Assembly: GCF_026339875.1 (NCBI RefSeq)
Contig: NZ_JAPEPZ010000001.1
Coordinates: 6,882,001 to 6,946,000 of the forward strand
Length of the DNA stretch: 64,000 bases
Direction of reading: 5' to 3'
Origin: Streptomyces sp. NBC_01571
Lineage (GTDB): Bacteria > Actinomycetota > Actinomycetes > Streptomycetales > Streptomycetaceae
A program made the position numbers and the translations under genes. Below the pieces are notes generated by a model. It had not been told where the DNA came from, ran no database searches, and was given only the letters and a program-made list of their open reading frames with translations. Positions within the stretch are counted from its first letter, which is position 1. Each line of letters begins with the position of its first letter. Shown here piece after piece: positions 1 through 8,329 of this stretch.

Positions 1-1646
1 ACCCGAACGCCTTCGACGCGTACGGCTACTTCGAGGACGCCCCGGTGGACGCGCCCGCGGACGACGAGGAGCGCACCGCGACACCGCTGCCCTCGCTCGC
101 CGAGGGCGCCGCACCCGCCTCGCTGCTCGCGTCCCGGCTCAGCGAGTCGGCCCGCGCCACGCTGCGGTTCGCCGTCGCCCTCGGGGGCGAGGTGCCGCAC
201 CAGGCGCATCTGCCCGCCCTCATGGGTGACACCCATGCCGACGCCGCGCTCGCCGAACTGGCGAACTGTTCGCTGGTCTCCCCGGTCGGCTCCCGCTACC
301 GGCTCGCGGCCGGTGTGCAGGCTCAGCTGGAGACCGCCGGATACGCCGACGACATCGAGGAGCAGGCCCGCACCGCGGCCCAGCACTACACCTGGTGGGC
401 CGGACATCCCTCGGTCACCCCGGAGCGGGTCTGCGCCGAGGCCGACGCCGTGCTCGCCGCGCTCGGGGTGCTCGTCCCGCTCAGCACGGCCCCCGCCGAC
501 GAGCAGGACGAGAACGCCGCCGTGCTGCTGGCGCGCACGGCCGCGCCCGCGTTCGCCGCCGGGCTGCACTGGAGCGCCTGGGAGCGGGCCCTGCGGGCCG
601 GCGCCGAGGCCTCCCAGCTCGCCGGAGAGGTAGGCGAACAGGCCTACTTCCACCACGAGTTGGGCATCCTCGCGCTCTGCGGCGGCCAGCTGGACCGGGC
701 CCGCGCCGAGCTGGAGGCCTCCATCGGGCTGCGCGGCGCCCTCGCCGACAAGCGTGGCACCGTGGCGGGCCGCCGCGCCCTCGCACTGGTCGCCGACCGA
801 TCGGGTGAGGTACTGCCCGGCGCCCGTGCGACGGCGGGCGAGGAGGTGCCGGACGCACGGCACGAGGAGTCCGCCTCGCCGCCCGGTGGTGTACCGGCCG
901 CGTTCCCCGCGGTGGCGCTGTCCGATCCGTACGGCGAGGTCTCGACGCTGATCACCCATCGGTCGCAGCCGGGTCCGGACAAGCACGTCGGGGTCGCCGG
1001 GCGTCTGGTCAGCGGTACCCGGCGCAATCTCGTCGCGGCGGGCGCGGGCGCGCTCCTGGTGGCCGTGCTGGGCACCGTGGTGACGCTCGGCGCGACCTCG
1101 AACAACAACAGCGACACCCCGTCCGAGAAGGTCGGCGTCAACCCCTCGGCGAGCCAGGGCTCCGACGACGACAGTCTCGGCGCGGACAAGGCGAAGAAGG
1201 GCGAGGGCGACGGCCGGAGCGGCTCGGGTGTGGTCAGCACGCCGACCGATCCCGGTCCCGACGGTACGTACGGGACCTCGGACGACCCGACGCCGCCGGC
1301 CGACGGGAAGCCGTCGGACAACCCGAGCGGAACGCACGGGTCGGGCACCGGGCCGTCGAAGTCGCCGTCCAGGCCGCCTTCGAAGTCGCCGACGACCAAG
1401 CCGCCGTCGTCCTCGTCGAAGCCGCCGTCGAGCCCTTCCACGTCGAAGCCGCCGACGAGTTCCGGGCCGCCGTCTCCCTCCGACAGCCCCACCCCGTCGA
1501 TGTCGCCGTCCACCTCGGACACCGCGAGCGGCCCCGCCTCCAGCGCGCCGGCGAGCAGCGCCACCGTCGGCGCTCCGGCGAGCAGTTCCGCGGGTGTGCC
1601 GGCCGGCGGGGGCGTCGACGGTTCCCCGAGCGGCGCGGTGATCTGA
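1..1646 (+). CDS. NB-ARC/AfsR-like ATP-binding protein, C-terminal part (5' end outside window)
   Basis: The reading frame is open from the first bases (frame 3), so the gene starts upstream. The visible 547 residues contain a winged-helix-like segment of the kind that follows an NB-ARC NTPase core (around nt 120–350), then an alpha-helical TPR-like region (nt 350–800). A single membrane helix lies near nt 1025–1095 (Val/Ala/Gly/Leu-rich). A low-complexity Ser/Pro/Thr/Lys tail runs to the stop. This suggests a cytoplasmic sensor ATPase domain anchored to the membrane with a Ser/Pro-rich stalk outside the cell. The P-loop is not in this window, so NTPase activity is inferred from the usual architecture. 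The biological role is unknown. Confidence 0.6.
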   Translation, partial: PNAFDAYGYFEDAPVDAPADDEERTATPLPSLAEGAAPASLLASRLSESARATLRFAVALGGEVPHQAHLPALMGDTHADAALAELANCSLVSPVGSRYRLAAGVQAQLETAGYADDIEEQARTAAQHYTWWAGHPSVTPERVCAEADAVLAALGVLVPLSTAPADEQDENAAVLLARTAAPAFAAGLHWSAWERALRAGAEASQLAGEVGEQAYFHHELGILALCGGQLDRARAELEASIGLRGALADKRGTVAGRRALALVADRSGEVLPGARATAGEEVPDARHEESASPPGGVPAAFPAVALSDPYGEVSTLITHRSQPGPDKHVGVAGRLVSGTRRNLVAAGAGALLVAVLGTVVTLGATSNNNSDTPSEKVGVNPSASQGSDDDSLGADKAKKGEGDGRSGSGVVSTPTDPGPDGTYGTSDDPTPPADGKPSDNPSGTHGSGTGPSKSPSRPPSKSPTTKPPSSSSKPPSSPSTSKPPTSSGPPSPSDSPTPSMSPSTSDTASGPASSAPASSATVGAPASSSAGVPAGGGVDGSPSGAVI

Positions 1647-1650
1647 GACC

Positions 1651-1706
1651 GCGCACAGCGAGGAGGGCCGGGTCCGTCAGCGGACCCGGCCCTCCTCGCT
1701 GTGCGC
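1651..1706. terminator. Bidirectional terminator with 26-bp perfect stem
   Basis: A perfect 26-bp inverted repeat (1651–1676 and 1681–1706) with loop TCAG lies between the convergent upstream gene and nucS. The stem is very GC-rich and has no U-tract, as is usual in Streptomyces. It can serve both strands. Confidence 0.85.
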
Positions 1707-1730
1707 TCGTGCGCGTCGCGGTGATGCGCG

Positions 1731-2402
1731 TCAGAACAGGCGCAGTTTGTCGTCCTCGATGCCGCGCAGCGCGTTGTAGTCCAGGACCGTGCAGCCGATG
1801 CCGCGGTCCGTGGCGAGGACGCGGGCCTGCGGCTTGATCTCCTGGGCGGCGAAGATGCCGCGGACCGGCGCGAGGTGCGGGTCGCGGTTGAGGAGTTCGA
1901 GGTAGCGGGTGAGCTGCTCCACGCCGTCGATCTCGCCGCGCCGCTTGATCTCGATGGCGACGGTCCGGCCCTCGGCGTCGCGGCACAGGATGTCGACGGG
2001 CCCGATGGCCGTCATGTACTCGCGGCGGATGAGCGTGTAGCCCTCGCCGAGCGTGTCGATGCGATCCGCGAGGAGCTCCTGGAGGTGCGCTTCCACGCCG
2101 TCCTTGATCAGGCCGGGATCCACGCCGAGTTCGTGCGAGGAGTCGTGCAGGATCTCCTCCATCGTGATGATCAGTTTCTCGCCCGCCTTGTTGATGACGG
2201 TCCAGACGCCCTCCTCCTCGCCCGTGCCCTCCTTCAGGGTGCACGGCGGCGACATCCAGTTGAGGGGCTTGTAGGCGCGGTCGTCCGCGTGGATCGAGAC
2301 GCTGCCGTCCGCCTTCACCAGGATGAGGCGGGGGGCCGACGGGAGATGGGCGGTGAGCCGGCCCGCGTAGTCAACGGAACAGCGGGCAATGACGAGACGC
2401 AT
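1731..2402 (-). CDS. nucS: Mismatch-specific endonuclease NucS/EndoMS
   Basis: This is a 223-residue protein of the NucS/EndoMS family, which cleaves both strands at G–T, G–G and T–T mismatches. It provides non-canonical mismatch repair in actinobacteria that lack MutS/MutL. The C-terminal nuclease domain shows the D-(I/L)-L ... E-I-K metal-binding core (D137, E151, K153). The protein ends in LRLF, resembling the C-terminal clamp-interaction tail reported for this family. The start was set at the second possible Met (MRLVIARC...), which is the usual N-terminus of the family; an in-frame start three codons upstream exists. It is divergent from the next gene, with 243 nt between them. Confidence 0.93.
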   Translation of the reverse strand: MRLVIARCSVDYAGRLTAHLPSAPRLILVKADGSVSIHADDRAYKPLNWMSPPCTLKEGTGEEEGVWTVINKAGEKLIITMEEILHDSSHELGVDPGLIKDGVEAHLQELLADRIDTLGEGYTLIRREYMTAIGPVDILCRDAEGRTVAIEIKRRGEIDGVEQLTRYLELLNRDPHLAPVRGIFAAQEIKPQARVLATDRGIGCTVLDYNALRGIEDDKLRLF

Positions 2403-2645
2403 GGTCGGCAACGCTACTCGACGGGCACAGGTCCACGCGATTCGCCCTGGAAGACGCCTGTTCGGTCGTGGCTGATTGTGGGCCTACTGGGAGTTCACCA
2501 TGTGCGCATTCTCCTGGTGCCGTCACGGTCCGTTGCTTACCGTATAAACGGGAGGTCGCGATGCGTGTACTCAGCGTGTTGGAGATCGCGAGTTCCCTCA
2601 TCTGTCCGGCAACCCCCGCGCTCTGGGGGTGCGAGAGGAGAACCC

Positions 2646-3038
2646 ATGTCGCTCGACGTCTCACCGGCCCTACTCGAAAAGGCCGAGCGAGGCGAGGTCG
2701 ACGAAGCTGAATTCGTCGACTGCGTCCGGACCTCCCTGCCCTACGCATGGGAGATGATCAGCTCCCTGGTGGCTCAGCTGAAGGTGGACGGCGGCAACTT
2801 CGCCGACAACCAGACGCCTCCGCCGGACGAGCAGGCACGTGGCCAGCTGCTGCGTGCGCTCGCGAGTGACGCGATACGCGGCGCGCTGCAGCGGCACTTC
2901 GGTGTGCGGCTGGCTTTCCAGAACTGCCACCGGGTGGCGGTGTTCCCACTGGACGCCTCAGTGGACGACACACTGGCACGCTTCACCTCGGTGCGCAGTC
3001 AGTTGCTGAACCAGTCGCCGGAGTTCCGCGACTGCTGA
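2646..3038 (+). CDS. Conserved Streptomyces protein (SCO5389-like), unknown function
   Basis: A 130-residue soluble protein with no signal or membrane segment. The N-terminal part is acidic and helical (SPALLEKAERGEVDEAEF), followed by an alpha/beta C-terminal half ending in Cys. Its ATG is preceded by GAGAGGAGAAC, a good ribosome-binding site. The family is conserved beside nucS in streptomycetes, but I know no assigned activity. A -10-like TATAAA occurs at 2543–2548, with no convincing -35. Confidence 0.8.
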   Translation: MSLDVSPALLEKAERGEVDEAEFVDCVRTSLPYAWEMISSLVAQLKVDGGNFADNQTPPPDEQARGQLLRALASDAIRGALQRHFGVRLAFQNCHRVAVFPLDASVDDTLARFTSVRSQLLNQSPEFRDC

Positions 3039-3055
3039 CGCCTTGATGCCGCACT

Positions 3056-3103
3056 GCTTGCCGCTCCGTACGCGGGAGGTGCATCTGTACCGGGGCGGCA
3101 AGC
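3056..3103 (+). terminator. Hairpin between convergent genes
   Basis: The arms GCTTGCCGC (3056–3064) and GCGGCAAGC (3095–3103) are complementary and enclose a loop with further G/C pairing. The hairpin lies just after the stop of the small conserved gene and before the 3' end of the convergent oxidoreductase. Confidence 0.55.
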
Positions 3104-3119
3104 TTCCCGCGTGCGGGGC

Positions 3120-4148
3120 TCAGCCGAGGTGGGGGAGCACCTCGGCGCCGAGCCTGCGCACGTTCTCCTCCGTCGCCGCCAGATCGCCCGAGCCCTCGAC
3201 GAGCAGCGCGAAGCGGGAGATGCCGGTCCGCTCCGAGGTCGCCGCGAGCCGGTCCGCGCACAGCCGCGGGGTGCCCACCGGGTGCAGTCCGCAGAGCAGT
3301 TCGGTGTACGCGTGCGGGTCCCTCATCGAGCGCGCGCGGCCGTCGACCGTGACATGCGCGTCCAGTCCCTGCTTCAGCCAGCCCGGCATCGCCTTGAGGA
3401 GCGTCTCCACGGCGTCGGTGCGGCGGTCCGCGATCTGGCAGACGCCGGCGGACACATGGGCCGCGGCGCGGATCTCGTCCGCGGAGCGTCCCGCCACACG
3501 CGCGTACTGCCGCCACAGGGTCACCATTTCGGCCTTCTCCTCGTCACCCACGTGCATGCCGAGAAGCATCGGCAGTCCGCGCTCGGCCGCCAGTCGCACA
3601 CTCGCCGGTGAGGTGCAGGCGACCACGACCTCGGGACCGGGGGAGCCGCTCAGTGTCTCCGAGGGCCGGGGGACGACGGGGACCTCACGGAAGGCGAACC
3701 GCTCGCCGTGGGCCTCGACGGACGGTTCGCGCAGCCAGCGCACCAGCAGATCGAGTGATTCGGGGAACCCCTTCTCGTACGCCTCCAGGCCCGAACCGAA
3801 GACCTCCAGGTCGACCCAGGGGCCGCCGCGTCCCACGCCCAGCGAGAAGCGGCCGCCGGAGGTCACGTGCAGCAGCGCGGCCTGCTCGCCGAGAGCCACC
3901 GGGTGGACGGTGGGCAGTACGCTCACCGCGGTGCCGACGCGGATGCGGCTGGTGCGGCCGAGCAGCAGGGCGGCGAGGGTGACGGCCGACGGGCACGTCC
4001 CGTACGGCACGAAGTGGTGCTCCGCCAGCCACACCGCGTCGAGGCCGGCCGCCTCCGTGACCTCGGCCGTCCGCACCGCCCGGTGCAGTGCCTCTCCCTG
4101 GCCCTGTCCGGGGAACTGGGCTGCCAGTACAAAACTTCCAACGTGCAT
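3120..4148 (-). CDS. LLM-class (luciferase-like) flavin-dependent oxidoreductase
   Basis: A 342-residue TIM-barrel protein of the bacterial luciferase/LLM family, which uses FMN or F420. Typical signatures are AEHHFVPYG near the N-terminus, RIRVGTAVSVLPTVHPV, and GGRFSLGVGRGG. These match the alkanal monooxygenase-like subgroup. The ATG at 4148 was chosen because the family begins at this strand (HVGSFVLAAQF) and AGGAAG lies 4–9 nt upstream; the open frame extends much further upstream without family similarity. The substrate cannot be predicted from sequence. Confidence 0.85.
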   Translation of the reverse strand: MHVGSFVLAAQFPGQGQGEALHRAVRTAEVTEAAGLDAVWLAEHHFVPYGTCPSAVTLAALLLGRTSRIRVGTAVSVLPTVHPVALGEQAALLHVTSGGRFSLGVGRGGPWVDLEVFGSGLEAYEKGFPESLDLLVRWLREPSVEAHGERFAFREVPVVPRPSETLSGSPGPEVVVACTSPASVRLAAERGLPMLLGMHVGDEEKAEMVTLWRQYARVAGRSADEIRAAAHVSAGVCQIADRRTDAVETLLKAMPGWLKQGLDAHVTVDGRARSMRDPHAYTELLCGLHPVGTPRLCADRLAATSERTGISRFALLVEGSGDLAATEENVRRLGAEVLPHLG

Positions 4149-4367
4149 GGTGCTTCCTGCTTCCTCGGCTCCGACGCGGAGCTCCCCCGACCGGCATAAC
4201 CGTCCGACACGTGCCGAAGACACGGCCTGTCGGAGGGATTTCCGGATTGTCTGCAGAATGCTCCGACGGGTGGTCGATCCGAGCGGGTTCGAGGGACGCC
4301 TACCCCTGCGTGTGCCGCGTAGGCTGGATGGGGTCCCTGCCCCCTGTACAGCTCCGTGAGGTGTCCT

Positions 4368-4700
4368 GTGTCCCCGCGTCGCAACCGTTCCAAGGGTTCC
4401 GACCCCTCCGGCCGGAGCGCGGAGGACGACCGCTCCGGGCGGTACGGCGGCTGGCAGTCCACGGAGAGCTGGCAGGGCGATGAGTGGAGCGTGCGTCATG
4501 TGGCGGGCGCCGGCGCGCAGGGCAAGACCTATCGGTGTCCGGGCTGCGACCAGATGATCCCCTCCGGCCTCCCGCACGTGGTGGCCTGGCCGGAGCACTC
4601 GGGCGTCGACGAGCGCCGTCACTGGCACAAGGCCTGCTGGAACGCGAAGGACCGCCGCACCACGCGGGTGCAGCGGTCCCGTAACGCGCCCAGGTTCTAG
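4368..4700 (+). CDS. Small CxxC...HxxxC protein (annotated in streptomycetes as ATP/GTP-binding)
   Basis: A 110-residue basic, hydrophilic protein. The N-terminal ~40 residues are low-complexity and charged. The C-terminal half has CPGCDQMIP and WHKACW, a Cys2/His/Cys arrangement suggesting a small zinc ribbon. No nucleotide-binding motif is visible, so the common database name ATP/GTP-binding protein is not supported here. The GTG start at 4368 has GAGGTG just upstream. The TAG stop (4698–4700) lies within the CTAG target of the following insertion sequence, so the coding sequence was not disrupted. Confidence 0.75.
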   Translation: MSPRRNRSKGSDPSGRSAEDDRSGRYGGWQSTESWQGDEWSVRHVAGAGAQGKTYRCPGCDQMIPSGLPHVVAWPEHSGVDERRHWHKACWNAKDRRTTRVQRSRNAPRF

Positions 4701-4701
4701 G

Positions 4702-5753
4702 TGTATTGATCACGAGCGTTGTTGACACTCGCTGGTGCTTGATCATGGCGAAGACCTCCGGTGTGGTGGAGGTGTCGAGTCTTCACCGCACGGAGGTCTT
4801 CGTGTCCCACCGTAATGCCCGGCTGACCGTTCACGGCAGGCGGCTGCTGGTCGAACGTGTTCGCGCCGGCCGTCCTGTCGCGCATGTGGCCGCCGAGATG
4901 GGTATCTCCCGCGCCACGGCCCACAAGTGGATCCGCCGCTGGCGGGCGGAGGGCGAGCAAGGACTGCACGACCGCCCCAGCCGTCCCCGCACGACACCGC
5001 ACCGCACCGCTGCAGCGGTGGAGGCCCGGGTCTGCCGGCTGCGGCAGGACCGCAAGCTCGGACCTGCCCGCCTGGGACCGGTCCTGGGCCTGCCCGCCTC
5101 GACCGTGCACCGGATCCTGGTCCGCCACGGCCTGAACCGGCTGGCCTTCCTGGACCGGCCCACCGGGCAGGTCATCCGCCGCTACGAACGCGACCGGCCC
5201 GGCGAGCTGGTCCACGTGGACGTGAAGAAACTCGGCCGGATACCCGACGGAGGCGGCCACAAGGCGCTGGGCCGCCAGGCCGGCCGGGCCACCCGCGCCA
5301 ACATGGGCTTCGACTACGTCCACTCCGCCGTCGACGACCACTCCCGCCTCGCCTACAGCGAGATCCACCCGGACGAGAAGGTCGCCACCTGCGCGGGCTT
5401 CCTCACCCGCGCGGCTGCGTTCTTCCACACACACGGCATCACCCGCATCGAACGCGTGCTCACCGACAACGCCTGGGCCTACCGCAAGGGCCTGGCCTGG
5501 AAACAGGCCCTCAACCAGCTCGGCGCAACCGGAAAGCTGACGCGCGCCTACCGGCCGCAGACCAACGGCAAGGTCGAACGCTTCAACCGCACCCTGCTCG
5601 ACGAATGGGCCTACCTGCGGCCCTACACCAGCAACGACGAACGCACGGCCGCCCTGGACGACTTCCTCCACGGCTACAACTACCATCGCTGCCACACCGC
5701 CCTCGGAGGCCAGCCACCCATCAGCCGTGTGAACAACGCTGCGGGTCAATACA
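4702..5753 (+). mobile_element. Complete IS481-family insertion sequence
   Basis: The element is 1052 bp and is bounded by imperfect 27-bp terminal inverted repeats (4702–4728 and 5727–5753). Both ends begin 5'-TGTATTGA and share the block AGCGTTGTT. It is flanked by the direct repeat TCTAGG (4696–4701 and 5754–5759), matching the NCTAGN target preference and 6-bp duplication known for IS481. One intact transposase gene fills the element, so it may be active. Confidence 0.93.
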
Positions 5754-5758
5754 TCTAG
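4802..5758 (+). CDS. IS481-family transposase
   Basis: A 318-residue DDE transposase. The N-terminal helix-turn-helix (MGISRATAHKWIRRW, ~33–47) recognises the ends. The rve integrase core carries D140 (LVHVDVKKLG), D222 (LTDNAWAY) and E259 (NGKVERFNRT). The D–E spacing of about 36 residues fits the family. The GTG at 4802 begins at the usual MSHRNARLT N-terminus. The last codons run through the right inverted repeat, and the TAG stop (5756–5758) comes from the duplicated CTAG target outside the element. Confidence 0.95.
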   Translation: MSHRNARLTVHGRRLLVERVRAGRPVAHVAAEMGISRATAHKWIRRWRAEGEQGLHDRPSRPRTTPHRTAAAVEARVCRLRQDRKLGPARLGPVLGLPASTVHRILVRHGLNRLAFLDRPTGQVIRRYERDRPGELVHVDVKKLGRIPDGGGHKALGRQAGRATRANMGFDYVHSAVDDHSRLAYSEIHPDEKVATCAGFLTRAAAFFHTHGITRIERVLTDNAWAYRKGLAWKQALNQLGATGKLTRAYRPQTNGKVERFNRTLLDEWAYLRPYTSNDERTAALDDFLHGYNYHRCHTALGGQPPISRVNNAAGQYI

Positions 5759-5932
5759 GGCGTGTTGCGAAAGTCCCGTCGTCCGCCCGGAGGGCGGGCC
5801 TCGCGGCGTCTGGTGCGTGCTCTCGGCGTGCCGGGCGGAAGCCCGCGTACTGGACGTACCCGGGTTTTCGCCCGGTGCGGCGAGAGGGCGTGCCAGGCGC
5901 CGCGAGGCAGGCGGGACTTTCGCAACACGACC
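5758..5932. mobile_element. MITE-like non-coding element with CTAG-flanked inverted ends
   Basis: A ~173-bp non-coding element. The left end reads GGGCGTGTTGCGAAAGTC and the right end, reverse-complemented, reads GGTCGTGTTGCGAAAGTC. It sits between two CTAG sites (5755–5758 and 5932–5935), consistent with a TA or CTAG duplication. The interior is imperfectly self-complementary (GC-rich arms around 5775–5910). It has no coding capacity. A partial copy of one end occurs at 28497–28581. The ends resemble those of IS5-like elements of actinomycetes, but this parentage is inferred. Confidence 0.75.
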
Positions 5933-5988
5933 TAGGGCGGGTCGCGGCTCGCGACGGGGTGAACGCCGCCTGCCGCGGCCCGGGGACG

Positions 5989-6834
5989 TCAGACGTCTCG
6001 GCGCTCCAGCAGGACGAACGCGCCGACGATCGCCGCCGCCGTCACCCCGACGAGCAGGCCGAGTTGCGCGCCACCGGCGCTGTTCTCGCTGTCCAGCCCG
6101 AAGATCTTGGCGAGGGAGTTGGGAGCGTTGTACTCCTGCATCTTCTCGCCGATCGTGCGCATGCTCTGGGACATCATCAGGAACGCGGGCATGATCGCGG
6201 GCACCAGGACGACGCCGAGCATCGTGGTGATCGCGCCCGCCGAGTGCCGCAGCATCGAGCCCACCGCGAGCGCGAGGACGCCGAGCAGCGAGACGTAGAG
6301 CGCGCCCTTGAGGACCGAGCCGCCCCAGGAGACGTTCGAGGCGCCACTGTGCATGCCCGAGGTGAACAGGCCGACCAGGCCGATCGCGAAGGCCGAGGCG
6401 GCGAACGCGACGGCGAAGAAGATGATCAGCTTGGCGGCGAGCACCCGGTGGCGCTGCGGCGAGGCCGTGAAGGTGGTCCGGATCATGCCCGTGCCGTACT
6501 CGGACGAGACCACCAGGACGCCGAGGGTGATCAGGCAGATCTGACCGAGGATCAGCCCGAAGAAGGCCGGGATCGTGTACGGCACGTCGCCGAAGTCGGT
6601 GTCCCGGGTCTGCGCGGCGACCAGGAAGCCGATGCCGATCACCAGGAGCAGGAAGATGCCGAGCGTCCACAGCGTGGAGCGCACCGACCTGATCTTCGTC
6701 CACTCGGAGGTGAGCGCGTGCCCGAGGTGGGTGCGGGTGATCGGGATCGGCGAGGTGTACGACGCGCCGGGCGCCCCCTGCCAGTGGGGGGCAGCGGCGG
6801 TCTGCTGCGGCATCGGCGGCTGGGGCGTGCTCAT
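5989..6834 (-). CDS. ABC-2 type transporter permease
   Basis: A 281-residue membrane protein with about six hydrophobic segments, preceded by a ~40-residue Pro/Gln/Ala-rich cytoplasmic N-terminus. The motif SEWTKIRSVRSTLWTL and SSEYGTGMIRTTFTASPQR are hallmarks of streptomycete ABC-2/DUF3533-like export permeases. Its ATG overlaps the stop of the upstream ATPase gene (ATGA, 6831–6834), showing translational coupling. It is the partner of the ATPase in an exporter whose cargo is unknown. The protein is paralogous to the permease at 10576–11346. Confidence 0.88.
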   Translation of the reverse strand: MSTPQPPMPQQTAAAPHWQGAPGASYTSPIPITRTHLGHALTSEWTKIRSVRSTLWTLGIFLLLVIGIGFLVAAQTRDTDFGDVPYTIPAFFGLILGQICLITLGVLVVSSEYGTGMIRTTFTASPQRHRVLAAKLIIFFAVAFAASAFAIGLVGLFTSGMHSGASNVSWGGSVLKGALYVSLLGVLALAVGSMLRHSAGAITTMLGVVLVPAIMPAFLMMSQSMRTIGEKMQEYNAPNSLAKIFGLDSENSAGGAQLGLLVGVTAAAIVGAFVLLERRDV

Positions 6835-8078
6835 CGGGCGTCCTCGGGCTTGGTGAGGTCGGGGGCGGCGGGGGCCGTAGGCGGCTGTGCGGGGGCCTGC
6901 GGCGCGGGCTGCGCGTACGGGTTGGCGTCCGCGCCGCCGGAAGCGGCCGGGGCGCCGTAGGGACCCTGGCCGGCGGCCGGGGCGGCCGGGGCGCCGTACG
7001 GGCCCGCCTGAGGCGCTCCCTGCGGCATCGCGAACGGCTGCCCGCCCTGCTGAGGCGGCGGCGGTGCGTACCAGCCCGGCTGGCCCTGTCCCGGCACCGG
7101 TATCTGCGGCGGCGGCATCGCGCCGGGCGGCAGCTCCTGCTGGAGTCCGGCCCGCTGGTCGATCGTCGAGCGGTAGTCGACGGCGCCCTGCGTCATCCGC
7201 ATGTACGCCTCCTCCAGCGAGGCCTGGTGCGGCGACAGCTCCCACAGCCGTACGTCGGCGGTGTGCGCGAGGTCGCTGATGCGGGGCAGCGGCAGCCCGG
7301 TGACCCGGAGGCCGCCGTCCTGCTCGGGCAGTACCTGGCCGCCCGCCTCGGTCAGCACGGCCGTCAGCTTCTCGCGCTGCTGCGGCTCCGTGTCCGGGGT
7401 ACGGACCCGGGCGAAGTCGGCCGAGTTGTGCGAGATGAAGTCCTTGATGTTCTGGTCGGCGAGCAGCTGGCCGCGGCCGATCACGATCAGGTGGTCGGCG
7501 GTCAGCGCCATCTCGCTCATCAGGTGCGAGGAGACGAAGACCGTACGGCCCTCCGCCGCGAGCGCCTTCATGAGGTTGCGGACCCAGAGGATGCCCTCGG
7601 GGTCGAGGCCGTTGACCGGTTCGTCGAAGAGCAGCACCTGCGGGTCGCCGAGCAGCGCGGCAGCGATGCCCAGCCGCTGGCCCATGCCGAGCGAGAAGCC
7701 CTTGGAGCGCTTCCTGGCCACGTCCTGCAGACCGACCACGCCCAGCACCTCGTCCACCCGGCGGGCCGGGATGCCCGACAGCTGGGCGAGGCAGAGCAGG
7801 TGGTTGCGGGCGTGCCGGCCGCCGTGCACGGCCTTGGCGTCGAGGAGCGCGCCGACCTGGCGGGGCGCGTTCGGCAGCTTGCGGTAGGGGAAGCCGCCGA
7901 TCGTCACCTGGCCCGAGGAGGGGTTGTCGAGGCCGAGGATCATCCGCATCGTCGTCGACTTGCCGGAGCCGTTGGGCCCGAGGAAGCCGGTGACGGCGCC
8001 CGGCCGCACCTGGAAGGAAAGGTTGTACACGGCCGTCTTGGCGCCGTAGCGCTTCGTCAGGCCGACTGCCTCGATCAT
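6831..8078 (-). CDS. ABC transporter ATP-binding protein with Pro/Gly/Gln-rich tail
   Basis: A 415-residue ATPase. Walker A is GPNGSGKST (~34–42), the signature region is KGFSLGMGQRLG and Walker B is VLLFDEPVNGLDPEG. The final ~100 residues are a disordered Pro/Gly/Gln/Ala-rich extension absent from its paralogue at 11349–12299. The start is placed at ATG 8078 (MIEAVGLTKRYG), which aligns with that paralogue; an in-frame GTG at 8087 is also possible. It energises the overlapping permease. Confidence 0.9.
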   Translation of the reverse strand: MIEAVGLTKRYGAKTAVYNLSFQVRPGAVTGFLGPNGSGKSTTMRMILGLDNPSSGQVTIGGFPYRKLPNAPRQVGALLDAKAVHGGRHARNHLLCLAQLSGIPARRVDEVLGVVGLQDVARKRSKGFSLGMGQRLGIAAALLGDPQVLLFDEPVNGLDPEGILWVRNLMKALAAEGRTVFVSSHLMSEMALTADHLIVIGRGQLLADQNIKDFISHNSADFARVRTPDTEPQQREKLTAVLTEAGGQVLPEQDGGLRVTGLPLPRISDLAHTADVRLWELSPHQASLEEAYMRMTQGAVDYRSTIDQRAGLQQELPPGAMPPPQIPVPGQGQPGWYAPPPPQQGGQPFAMPQGAPQAGPYGAPAAPAAGQGPYGAPAASGGADANPYAQPAPQAPAQPPTAPAAPDLTKPEDAR

Positions 8079-8329
8079 GCTCCGCACCCATCGAAAGGTT
8101 CAGGACGTCGGGGCGCACGCCCCCGTAAGGGTTAGGAGGATATCGGGGCGCTGACGGTTCCGCTCAAGAGAAAGTAAAACCGCGCAGGTCACGCGAGGGA
8201 GAGACACGGGGAAGATCGACGGGGAGGTCCTGTCCCCGCCCCGGTCCTTGTCAGGTACCCGTCGTCCCAGGTCAGGCCGGAAAGGGAACTCCGGAGCCGA
8301 CCGCGCGCACCCCCGGCCCCGGCGCGTCC

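Noticed and set aside
2468..2710. Small plus-strand open frame in the nucS spacer overlapping the next gene
   Set aside because: It has no family resemblance, and it is out of frame with and overlaps the well-supported gene at 2646.
3120..4628. Extending the LLM oxidoreductase to the full 502-codon frame
   Set aside because: The family start and a ribosome-binding site are at 4148; the upstream extension overlaps the promoter and a divergent gene and is not family-like.
4697..6703. Minus-strand open frame crossing the IS, the MITE and the permease end
   Set aside because: It spans unrelated elements and its only recognisable part is antisense to the transposase. High GC keeps it open.
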